Shown one piece after another: positions 1 to 9,749 of a stretch of DNA of 64,000 nucleotides. Location of the stretch: positions 2,356,001-2,420,000 of the forward strand of contig NZ_CP107008.1 of NCBI RefSeq assembly GCF_025725685.1, in the 5' to 3' direction. The stretch's first letter is position 1, and each line of letters starts with the position of its first letter. The notes under the pieces were generated by a model. It was not told the origin of the DNA, made no database searches, and saw only the letters and a program-made list of their open reading frames with translations. The stretch is from Halomonas sp. M4R1S46 (GTDB lineage Bacteria; Pseudomonadota; Gammaproteobacteria; Pseudomonadales; Halomonadaceae). The position numbers were made by a program, and so were the translations under genes.

Positions 1-788
1 CCGAGGGTCTCCAGGCCCTTGGTGAAGATCCAGGCATTGAACGGGCTCAGGCAGGGCCCGCAGGTGCGCACCACGCCGTACACCTCCTCGAGCAGCTTGT
101 CGGGCCCCACCACGGCGCCCCCCACCGCACGTCCCTGACCGTCCAGGTACTTGGTGGCGGAATGGATCACCAGGTCCGCCCCCAGGGCCAGCGGCTGCTG
201 CAGGGCGGGAGTCAGGAAGCAGTTGTCGATGGCCAGCCAGGCCCCATGGCGACGGGCGATCTCGGCCAGCGCCGCGATATCGACCACCTCGGAGAGCGGA
301 TTGGACGGGGTCTCGGCGAACAGCAGCCTGGTCGCCGGCGTCACCGCCGCCTCCCAGGCCTCGAGGTTCGAGAGCTCCACATAGCGGATGGTGATGCCCA
401 ACTTGCTCAGATACTTGTCGAACAGGCTCACCGTGGAGCCGAACAGCGAGCGCGAGGCGACGATCTCGTCGCCGGCCTGCAGCAACGCCAGTGCCGAGGC
501 GAGGATCGCCGACATCCCGGAGCTGGTCGCCACGCAACGCTCGCCGCCTTCCAGAGCGGCCAGACGCTGCTCGAAGGTGCGCACCGTGGGGTTGGTGAAC
601 CGGGAATAGATGTTGCCCGGTTCCTGGCCGCCGAACTTGCGCGCCGCCTCGGCGGCACTCTCGTAGACGAAGCTCGAGGTCGGGAAGATCGGCTCGCCGT
701 GCTCCTGCTCGCCGGTCCGCTGGTGCCCGGTACGGATCGCCCGCGTGTCGAGGCCCCAGGCGTCCGCCGGATTGGATTCGTCGTGCAT
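1..788 (-). CDS. metZ: O-succinylhomoserine sulfhydrylase (3' end outside window)
   Basis: PLP enzyme of the Cys/Met metabolism family that converts O-succinylhomoserine plus sulfide to homocysteine in methionine synthesis. The frame reads from an ATG at 788 and stays open to the window edge, so about 262 N-terminal residues are present and the C-terminal third is missing. Seen in the protein: the PLP-lysine motif SATKYLDG with Lys near residue 213, and the N-terminal block EPIFPTSSFVYES typical of the family. A GAGGGAGG ribosome site lies six bases before the ATG and overlaps the purF stop codon, so translation is probably coupled to purF. The purF-metZ pairing is as in Pseudomonas. A cystathionine gamma-synthase assignment is less likely because of this neighbourhood. 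Confidence 0.9.
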   Translation of the reverse strand, partial: MHDESNPADAWGLDTRAIRTGHQRTGEQEHGEPIFPTSSFVYESAAEAARKFGGQEPGNIYSRFTNPTVRTFEQRLAALEGGERCVATSSGMSAILASALALLQAGDEIVASRSLFGSTVSLFDKYLSKLGITIRYVELSNLEAWEAAVTPATRLLFAETPSNPLSEVVDIAALAEIARRHGAWLAIDNCFLTPALQQPLALGADLVIHSATKYLDGQGRAVGGAVVGPDKLLEEVYGVVRTCGPCLSPFNAWIFTKGLETL

Positions 789-798
789 GAGGCCTCCC

Positions 799-2316
<1,518 letters not shown>

Positions 2317-2380
2317 TACACCTTACCTCGCTCGCCTAGGGTGGGACGGCATCGAGAGGCCGCCCCGTGTTTCATCAATG

Positions 2381-2947
2381 TCAGGGGGAGGCGACCTCGT
2401 CCGCTTCCGTCGCCGGTCGCGAGGCGGAGCGCGGGAGGTCGCCCAGGGACGGCGCCGACTCGGGCAGGCGATCCTCCCAGACCGCCAGTCGGCTTACCGC
2501 CCAGTCTCTCATCTGTTCGAAGCTCGGGCGCAGCGTGGCCTGCTGCCAGGCCTGGAGCTGCACCAACGGCGTCAGGCTGATCACGATGGTGACCAGCACC
2601 AGGATCGCCGCGCCCTTGGCCGCCCCGAAGGCGGCCCCGGTGACCCGATTGAGGAGCCCCATGCCGACCCACTCGATGGCGGCATGCATCAGCCGGATGA
2701 TCACGCCACAGGCCAGGATGACGGCGAAGACCACCAGCACGAAGGCCAGCACCAGACGGCCGTCGGGGCTGTCGATGACGCCGGCCAGCAGCTCGGCCAC
2801 CGGCTCGGCCAGCCAGCGCGCCGCCAGCAGGGCGACGATCCAGGAGGCCAGCCCGAGCGCCTCGCGCACCAGGCCTCGCAGGAAGCCGGCCAGGGTGGTC
2901 ACCGTCAGCAGGCCGATGAACAGCCAGTCCAGCCAGGTCAACGTCAT
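2381..2947 (-). CDS. cvpA: CvpA family inner-membrane protein
   Basis: 188-residue polytopic membrane protein of the CvpA (colicin V production) family. Family members act in envelope homeostasis and were first found through colicin V export; the molecular function is not settled. Four hydrophobic segments are visible at about residues 5-25, 28-48, 65-90 and 105-130, and the C-terminal third is hydrophilic. The start codon overlaps the dedD stop (ATGA arrangement), so the two are translationally coupled. It is followed by purF, the usual proteobacterial order. Confidence 0.93.
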   Translation of the reverse strand: MTLTWLDWLFIGLLTVTTLAGFLRGLVREALGLASWIVALLAARWLAEPVAELLAGVIDSPDGRLVLAFVLVVFAVILACGVIIRLMHAAIEWVGMGLLNRVTGAAFGAAKGAAILVLVTIVISLTPLVQLQAWQQATLRPSFEQMRDWAVSRLAVWEDRLPESAPSLGDLPRSASRPATEADEVASP

Positions 2948-3639
2948 GGCGCCTTCACCAGCAGGCCCTGCAGGTTCAGGCGGGCCTTGAGCTGGCCCAT
3001 CACGTCCTCGGCCACCTCGGAGTTGGCATAGGGGCCCACATAGACGCTGGTCAGGTCATTGCCCCGTGGCCGCAGGTAGGCCGGATAGCCCTGCTCGGTC
3101 AGCCGCGTCTCGAGGCGCTCGGCGTTGCCCGGCTCGCCGAAGCTGCCCACCTGGACGGCCCACTCGCCGCCGGGGGCGGGGGAAGCCGGCTCGCTGCCGG
3201 ACGCCTCGCTCCCGGCCAACCGCTCGTCGGCGGCGCGGGCCAGGTCGGCGATGGGGTCGGCCGAGGCCGACTGCTCGGCGGCCTGTTCCGGGGTGCCGGC
3301 CTCGGCGACGGCTTCAGGTTCGGGTTCGGGTTCGGGTTCGGGTGCGGAAGCAGTCGACGGCGTGTCTTCCTGCGCGGGTGCCGGGGCCGGCTCGCGGGAC
3401 GCCGTGGCCTCGTCGCTCGCCGTGTCGCGACCGGCCGCCGGGGTCTCCTGCAGGCTCTCGGGCGGCTGCGGATCCGCCACGTCGCGGCGCTGGACCTCCA
3501 CCGGCTGCTCCATGGTCAGCACCGGCTCGGGGCGATCCTCCCGGGGAGCCGGGTCGTCGAACAACAGCGGGACGAAGATCACCGCCAGGGCGATCAGGAT
3601 CAGCGCACCGCTGACCCGCTCACGCATACCGTATTTCAT
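2944..3639 (-). CDS. dedD: SPOR-domain cell-division protein DedD
   Basis: Bitopic inner-membrane protein that binds denuded septal peptidoglycan through a C-terminal SPOR domain and supports constriction. In the 231 residues there is one transmembrane helix at about 9-28, a long acidic Pro/Glu/Ala linker, and a SPOR domain from about residue 155 (WAVQVGSFGEPGNAERL). The linker contains a perfect run of alternating Glu-Pro residues (about 105-113), encoded by a tandem six-base repeat near 3315-3343. The gene overlaps folC by four bases upstream and cvpA by four bases downstream. Confidence 0.9.
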   Translation of the reverse strand: MKYGMRERVSGALILIALAVIFVPLLFDDPAPREDRPEPVLTMEQPVEVQRRDVADPQPPESLQETPAAGRDTASDEATASREPAPAPAQEDTPSTASAPEPEPEPEPEAVAEAGTPEQAAEQSASADPIADLARAADERLAGSEASGSEPASPAPGGEWAVQVGSFGEPGNAERLETRLTEQGYPAYLRPRGNDLTSVYVGPYANSEVAEDVMGQLKARLNLQGLLVKAP

Positions 3640-4955
3640 GTCGCTCCCTCGCTGGGCCTGTCATCCGTTGCAGTCTGCGCCCGGGACGCCCAGGCCGCCA
3701 GCACGGCGCCCACGGTGAAGAAGGACCCGCAGACCAGCACCCGATCCTGGGGCTCGAGGCGCGCTTCCAGCCAGTCCGCCCCCTGCCCCGGCGACGCGGC
3801 GCGATGCCATACCGTCTGGCCCAGGGCCTCGAGGCGGCCGGCCAGCGCGTCGGCGCTGCGCGCCCGGTCGCCGTCGAGGCTGACCGGCACCCAGGCGTCG
3901 ATCACCGGCGCCAGGGTGCGGATCACGCCATCGGCGTCCTTGTCGCCCAGCATGCCGAGCAGGGCGATGGTGCGTCCCCGGCAGGGCCGCTCGGCCAGGC
4001 GACCGGCCAGGTAGCCGGCGGCATGGGGATTGTGCCCGACGTCCAGGCACCACTGGCCCCGCCACTGCATGCGACCGGGCAGCGTCACCGACGCCAGGCC
4101 CTGGCGGCAGGCGGCCTCGTCCAGTGCGATGCCGGCCAGCGCCAGGGCCTGCAGGGCGGTGGCGGCATTGTCCAAGGGCAGGCCCGGATCGGGCAGCGCC
4201 GCCAGCCGACGCGCCCGCCCCGCGGCGTCATGCCCCCGCCAGGTCCAGCCGGGATCGATGGCCAGGCGCCGGAAGGCCTCGCCCAGGGCATGCACCGGCG
4301 CCCCCAGCGCAGCCGCGGTGGCGCGCACGCTCGTCGGCAGCGCGGTGCTGCCGAGGACCACCGGGCGCCCCGAACGCATGATGCCGGCCTTTTCCCGACC
4401 GATACCCTCGAGATCGTCGCCGAGAAAGGCCGCATGGTCCTGGGCGATGGTGGTGACCACGGCCACGTCGGCATCGAGGATATTGACCGCATCCAGGCGC
4501 CCGCCGAGGCCGACCTCGAGGATCGCCAGGTCCGGGCCCCGCGCCGCGATGGCATGCAGCGCCCCCAGGGTGCCCGCCTCGAAATAGGTCAGGCTGACCG
4601 GGTCGCCGTCATGCCGGGCGGCGTCGACCGCCTCGAAGCCCGCCACCAGGCAGTCGTCATCCGCCTCCTGGCCGTCCAGGCGGAGGCGCTCGTTGTAGCG
4701 CAGCAGGTGGGGCGAGGTGTAGGTCGCCGTGGTCCAGTCATGGGCCCGGGCCAGCGCTTCGAGCATGGCCACGGTGGACCCCTTGCCGTTGGTGCCGGCC
4801 ACGGTGATCACGCGCCCGGCGACGGGGCCGTCCAGCAGGCCCATACGGCGCGCGACCTCGGCCACCCGCTCGAGGCCGAGATCGATGTCCACCGGATGCG
4901 CCGCCTCCAGCCGTGCCAGCCAGGCCTCGAGCGGGGAAAGGGAAGCGTCGTGCAT
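3636..4955 (-). CDS. folC: Bifunctional folylpolyglutamate/dihydrofolate synthase
   Basis: Mur-ligase-family enzyme that joins glutamate to dihydropteroate and extends the folate glutamate tail. The start was placed at the ATG at 4955, giving 439 residues: an AGGAG site lies four bases upstream and the following residues MHDASLSPLEAWLARLE match the family N-terminus. The same frame is open further upstream through accD, but that is not coding. The ATP loop GTNGKGST is at about 54-61 and a Mur-type segment TTIAQDHAAFLGD follows. The stop overlaps the dedD start. Confidence 0.94.
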   Translation of the reverse strand: MHDASLSPLEAWLARLEAAHPVDIDLGLERVAEVARRMGLLDGPVAGRVITVAGTNGKGSTVAMLEALARAHDWTTATYTSPHLLRYNERLRLDGQEADDDCLVAGFEAVDAARHDGDPVSLTYFEAGTLGALHAIAARGPDLAILEVGLGGRLDAVNILDADVAVVTTIAQDHAAFLGDDLEGIGREKAGIMRSGRPVVLGSTALPTSVRATAAALGAPVHALGEAFRRLAIDPGWTWRGHDAAGRARRLAALPDPGLPLDNAATALQALALAGIALDEAACRQGLASVTLPGRMQWRGQWCLDVGHNPHAAGYLAGRLAERPCRGRTIALLGMLGDKDADGVIRTLAPVIDAWVPVSLDGDRARSADALAGRLEALGQTVWHRAASPGQGADWLEARLEPQDRVLVCGSFFTVGAVLAAWASRAQTATDDRPSEGAT

Positions 4956-4966
4956 GGGCTCCTGGC

Positions 4967-5989
<1,023 letters not shown>

Positions 5990-6016
5990 GTCAGAAACGC
6001 TTCCATCTATGCTGTC

Positions 6017-6038
6017 GCCCCCGGCGAACCGGGGGCGG
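6017..6038 (-). terminator. GC-rich hairpin between trpA and accD
   Basis: Perfect 9-bp stem (6017-6025 with 6030-6038) and a CGAA tetraloop in the 75-base gap after trpA. No T-run follows on the minus strand, so it is more likely an mRNA-processing, pausing or attenuating structure than a full intrinsic terminator. Confidence 0.5.
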
Positions 6039-6064
6039 AATCGAATCGGTCGGCGCGGGGCCCG

Positions 6065-6868
6065 TCACGCATCCAGTGCCTGACGCATCTCGCCCAGTAC
6101 CGCCTCCAGGGCGGCGGGAATCGCCTCGGGCGCATCGGCGTTCTCGGCGATTCGGCTGACCAGCGCACTGCCCACGATCACGCCGTCGGCGACCCGGCCC
6201 ATCTCGGCGGCCGAGGCCCCATCGCGAATGCCGAAGCCCACGCACAGCGGCAGGTCGGTCAGCTCGCGCAGCGGGGCCAGGTGCTCGGCGACATCGTTGG
6301 CATTGGGGGCGGCGCCACCGGTCACCCCCTTGAGGGACACGTAGTAGAGATACCCCTCGCCGTGGGCACATATTGTAGCGGCCCGGGCGCGGGAAGTGGT
6401 AGGGGCCACCAGGAAGATCGAGGCCAGGCCGCGCGCCTTGAGGGTCGGGCCGAGGATGTCGGCCTCCTCCGGGGGCATGTCGACGATCAGCACCCCGTCG
6501 ACGCCCGCCTCGCGGGCCTGGTCGGCGAAGGCCTCGAGGCCGATGCGCTCCACCGGGTTGAGGTAGCCCATCAGCACGATCGGCGTCTCGGCGTCGTCGC
6601 GGCGGAACTCGCGGACCATCTCGAAGAGGTGCGAGAGCCGCACCTGGTGCTTGAGGGCGCGCTCGCAGGCCTTCTGGATCACCGGGCCATCGGCCATGGG
6701 GTCCGAGAACGGCACCCCCAGCTCGATGACGTCGGCCCCGGCACGCACCAGGGCGTGCATGAAGCCCACGGTATGCTCCGGGGCCGGGTCGCCGGCGGTG
6801 ATGTAGGGAATCAGCGCGCGGCGTCCCTGGGCCTTGAGCGCGGCGAAACGTTGGTCGATACGGTTCAT
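6065..6868 (-). CDS. trpA: Tryptophan synthase alpha subunit
   Basis: Cleaves indole-3-glycerol phosphate to indole and glyceraldehyde 3-phosphate and channels indole to TrpB. The 267-residue TIM barrel has the catalytic pair Glu49 (VIELGVPFSD) and Asp60 (PMADGPVIQ) at the family's standard positions. It lies nine bases after trpB, and the order trpF-trpB-trpA-accD is conserved in related gammaproteobacteria. Confidence 0.97.
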   Translation of the reverse strand: MNRIDQRFAALKAQGRRALIPYITAGDPAPEHTVGFMHALVRAGADVIELGVPFSDPMADGPVIQKACERALKHQVRLSHLFEMVREFRRDDAETPIVLMGYLNPVERIGLEAFADQAREAGVDGVLIVDMPPEEADILGPTLKARGLASIFLVAPTTSRARAATICAHGEGYLYYVSLKGVTGGAAPNANDVAEHLAPLRELTDLPLCVGFGIRDGASAAEMGRVADGVIVGSALVSRIAENADAPEAIPAALEAVLGEMRQALDA

Positions 6869-6877
6869 CAGGGTCCC

Positions 6878-8092
6878 CTAGATGTCGATGCCGTCGAGCT
6901 TGGCGACGGTCAGGATATCCTTGTCGCCGCGTCCGGAGAGATTGACCACGATATGCTGGTCGGGGCGCATGGTCGGCGCCAGCACCTTGGCATGGGCCAG
7001 GGCATGGGCCGACTCCAGCGCCGGCATGATGCCCTCCACATGGGTCAGCTCGCGGAACGCCTCGAGCACGGCGTCGTCATCGGCGGCCACGTAGTTGACC
7101 CGGCCCACGTCCTTCCACAGGGCGTGCTCCGGCCCCACGCCGGGGTAGTCGAGCCCCGCCGAGATGGAGTGGGTGTCGGAGACCTGGCCGCCCTCGTCGG
7201 ACATCAGGTAGGTGCGGTTGCCGTGCAGCACGCCGCGCGGCGCGCCCGAGGCCAGCGGCGCGGCGTGACGCCCGGTGGCGACCCCGTCGCCGCCGGCCTC
7301 GACGCCGTACATGGCGACCTCGTCGTCCTCGACGAAGGGGTAGAAGAGCCCCATGGCGTTGGAGCCGCCGCCGACGCAGGCGATCAGGGCGTCGGGCAGC
7401 CGGCCGAACTCCTCGAACGACTGGCGGCGCGCCTCGCGCCCGACCACGGCATTGAAGTCGCGCACCAGCATCGGATAGGGATGCGGCCCGGCCACGGTGC
7501 CGATGATGTAGAAGGTATCGTCGACGTTGGTCACCCAGTCGCGCAGCGCCTCGTTCATGGCGTCCTTGAGGGTCCGCGTGCCGGACTCCACCGGAATGAC
7601 GTTGGCCCCCAGCAGGCGCATGCGGTAGACGTTGAGCTTCTGTCGCTCGACGTCCTCGGCCCCCATGTAGACCTCGCACTCGAGGCCCAGCCGGGCGGCC
7701 ACGGTGGCGGTGGCCACGCCGTGCTGGCCCGCGCCGGTCTCGGCGATCACCCGCGGCTTGCCGCTCTTCTTGGCCAGCAGGGCCTGGCCGATGGTGTTGT
7801 TCACCTTGTGGGCGCCGGTGTGGTTGAGGTCCTCGCGCTTCAGCCAGACCTGGGCACCACCGAGCTGCTTCGACCATCGCTCGGCATGATAGAGCGGTGA
7901 CGGGCGGCCCACGTAATGGGCCAGGTCATAGTCGAATTCCGCCTGGAAGTCCGGATCGTCGCGAAGACTCAGGTAGGTCTTCTCCAGATCCTCCAGGGCG
8001 AAGCTCAGGGTCTCCGAGACGAACCGGCCGCCATAGGGGCCGAAATGGCCACGGGCATCCGGCAGTCGGGTCAGGTCACTGAACTTGCTCAC
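6878..8092 (-). CDS. trpB: Tryptophan synthase beta subunit
   Basis: PLP enzyme that condenses indole with serine to form tryptophan. The start is taken as GTG at 8092, giving 404 residues beginning VSKFSDLTRL: a GAGGTG site sits seven bases upstream, and this fits family length better than an upstream ATG at 8176 that would add 28 unrelated residues. The PLP-binding Lys is Lys96 in HTGAHKVNN, and the phosphate loop GGGSNAMG is present. It is 65 bases downstream of trpF and leads directly into trpA. Confidence 0.96.
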   Translation of the reverse strand: MSKFSDLTRLPDARGHFGPYGGRFVSETLSFALEDLEKTYLSLRDDPDFQAEFDYDLAHYVGRPSPLYHAERWSKQLGGAQVWLKREDLNHTGAHKVNNTIGQALLAKKSGKPRVIAETGAGQHGVATATVAARLGLECEVYMGAEDVERQKLNVYRMRLLGANVIPVESGTRTLKDAMNEALRDWVTNVDDTFYIIGTVAGPHPYPMLVRDFNAVVGREARRQSFEEFGRLPDALIACVGGGSNAMGLFYPFVEDDEVAMYGVEAGGDGVATGRHAAPLASGAPRGVLHGNRTYLMSDEGGQVSDTHSISAGLDYPGVGPEHALWKDVGRVNYVAADDDAVLEAFRELTHVEGIMPALESAHALAHAKVLAPTMRPDQHIVVNLSGRGDKDILTVAKLDGIDI

Positions 8093-8157
8093 GAAAGACA
8101 CCTCACAGGGTCGCCAGAAGGGGTGTTGGGGGTTTTGGAAGACACGGTGGTGCGGGC

Positions 8158-8814
8158 TCAGCCGTCGGTGCGGCACTCGTCGGCGCGGCGCACCGCCTGC
8201 CGGAAGGCCGCCATCAAGGCGGCGTCCTTGCGCCCGGGCGCGGCCTCGATGCCGCCGGAGACATCCACCGCGTAGGGCCGGACCACCGCGATGGCCTCGG
8301 CCACGTTGGCCGGTGTCAGGCCTCCGGCGAGGATAACAGGTTTTGCCAGGCTTGCGGGGATTCGCGACCAGTCGAAGGTCTCGCCGGTGCCCCCCGGCAG
8401 GCCGGGACGATAGGCGTCGAGCAGCAGCGCGCGGGCCTGGTGATAGTCGCCGGCCGCGGCAGGCAGGTCGAGGCCGTCGCGCATGCGCAGGGCCTTGATC
8501 CAGGGGCGTCCGGCGGCGGCGCAGGCGGCCGGCGATTCCTCGCCGTGGAACTGCAGCAGGTCGAGATGCTCGGCGGCCCTCGCCACCAGGTCCGGCTCGG
8601 GGTCGACGAAGAGTCCGACCCGGGTCACGAAGGCCGGCACCCGGGCGCTCAACGTCGCCAGGCGTTCGAGGCCCACGGCCCGCTTGCTGCCGGACCAGAG
8701 CACGAAGCCCAGGGCATCGGCGCCGGCGGCCACGGCGGCGTCCACGTCCTCGGGGCGTGTCATGCCGCAGAACTTGATCCGGGTGCGCCCCGGGACACGT
8801 CCGTGCTCAGTCAT
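8158..8814 (-). CDS. trpF: Phosphoribosylanthranilate isomerase
   Basis: Catalyses the Amadori rearrangement of phosphoribosylanthranilate in tryptophan synthesis. The ATG at 8814 gives 218 residues; an upstream open frame to 9102 is only the shadow of truA. The general base Cys16 is in IKFCGMTRPEDVD and the general acid Asp is in YAVDVSGGIE. The start overlaps the truA stop by eight bases, which suggests coupling, although truA and trpF are functionally unrelated. Confidence 0.95.
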   Translation of the reverse strand: MTEHGRVPGRTRIKFCGMTRPEDVDAAVAAGADALGFVLWSGSKRAVGLERLATLSARVPAFVTRVGLFVDPEPDLVARAAEHLDLLQFHGEESPAACAAAGRPWIKALRMRDGLDLPAAAGDYHQARALLLDAYRPGLPGGTGETFDWSRIPASLAKPVILAGGLTPANVAEAIAVVRPYAVDVSGGIEAAPGRKDAALMAAFRQAVRRADECRTDG

Positions 8815-9742
8815 CGCCGTCCTCCCCGGCCATGGCCGCCTGCGCCACCGGGCGGCCGCGGCGAAACTCGACCATCGGGCAGTCCGGCAGCGGCCGCTCG
8901 CCGGTCCACTCGCCCAGGAAGGCCAGCAGGTTGGGCCCCAGCGGCTCCCGGGGCAGGCCCCAGGCCTCGTCGTAGAGGGAGTCGACGAAGTGCAGGCCGC
9001 AGGCCGGGGCGGTGACATCCCCCAGGGTGCGATCCCGCAACGCCAGCAGCCGCGCCAGATAGTCGACGCCCTGCTCGCCGCGGCCCACCGAGACCAGGGC
9101 ACCGACGATGTTGCGGATCATGTGATGCAAGAAGGCATTGCCCTGGACATCGACCACCACCAGTGGGCCATGCCGATGCACCTCGATGAAGTGCAGGTGA
9201 CGCCACGGCGTCTTCGACTGGCAGCCCGCGGCGCGGAAGCTGGAGAAATCGTGCTCGCCCACCAGCACCTGGGCCGCCACATGCATGGCCTCGGCATCCA
9301 GGGGATCCCGGCACCAGGTGACATTGGCGCGCTCCAGCACCGGTCGACTGGGCTGGTTGAGGATCACGTAGCGGTAGCGCCGGGCCAGGGCCTTGAAGCG
9401 GGCATGGAAGTCGTCGGGCACCGGCGTGACCCAGCGCACGGCGACGTCGCGCGGCAGGTTGGCGTTGGCGCCGAACACCCACGCCTTCTGGGAGCGCGCC
9501 GCCGGGGGGTCGAAGTGGACGACCTGGCGGGTGGCGTGGACACCGGAGTCGGTACGCCCGCTGGCGTGGACCTTGACCCGGTCACCGGCCACCCGGGACA
9601 GGGCGGTCTCGAGGGAGGCCTGTACCGAGGCGGCATGCTTGAGGCGCTGCCAACCGCAGTAGGCAGTGCCGTCGTATTCCACTGCCATGGCCAGGCGGCC
9701 GGTCAGTGGGTGATGTTCATCGAGCCGTTGGAAAAGGGTCAT
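8807..9742 (-). CDS. truA: tRNA pseudouridine(38-40) synthase
   Basis: Isomerises uridines 38-40 in the anticodon arm of many tRNAs. The ATG at 9742 gives 311 residues, seven bases after the fimV stop. The catalytic Asp is residue 65 in the motif SGRTDSGVHA. No strong ribosome site is visible, so translation probably depends on readthrough coupling from fimV. The protein is slightly longer than E. coli TruA (270) because of an N-terminal extension of about 17 residues and a longer C-terminus. Confidence 0.94.
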   Translation of the reverse strand: MTLFQRLDEHHPLTGRLAMAVEYDGTAYCGWQRLKHAASVQASLETALSRVAGDRVKVHASGRTDSGVHATRQVVHFDPPAARSQKAWVFGANANLPRDVAVRWVTPVPDDFHARFKALARRYRYVILNQPSRPVLERANVTWCRDPLDAEAMHVAAQVLVGEHDFSSFRAAGCQSKTPWRHLHFIEVHRHGPLVVVDVQGNAFLHHMIRNIVGALVSVGRGEQGVDYLARLLALRDRTLGDVTAPACGLHFVDSLYDEAWGLPREPLGPNLLAFLGEWTGERPLPDCPMVEFRRGRPVAQAAMAGEDGDD

Positions 9743-9749
9743 GCGCACG

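Noticed and set aside
3315..3343. Glu-Pro run in dedD as a CRISPR or phase-variation repeat
   Set aside because: It is a short in-frame tandem repeat in a flexible linker, common in DedD-type proteins. A six-base unit cannot shift the frame.
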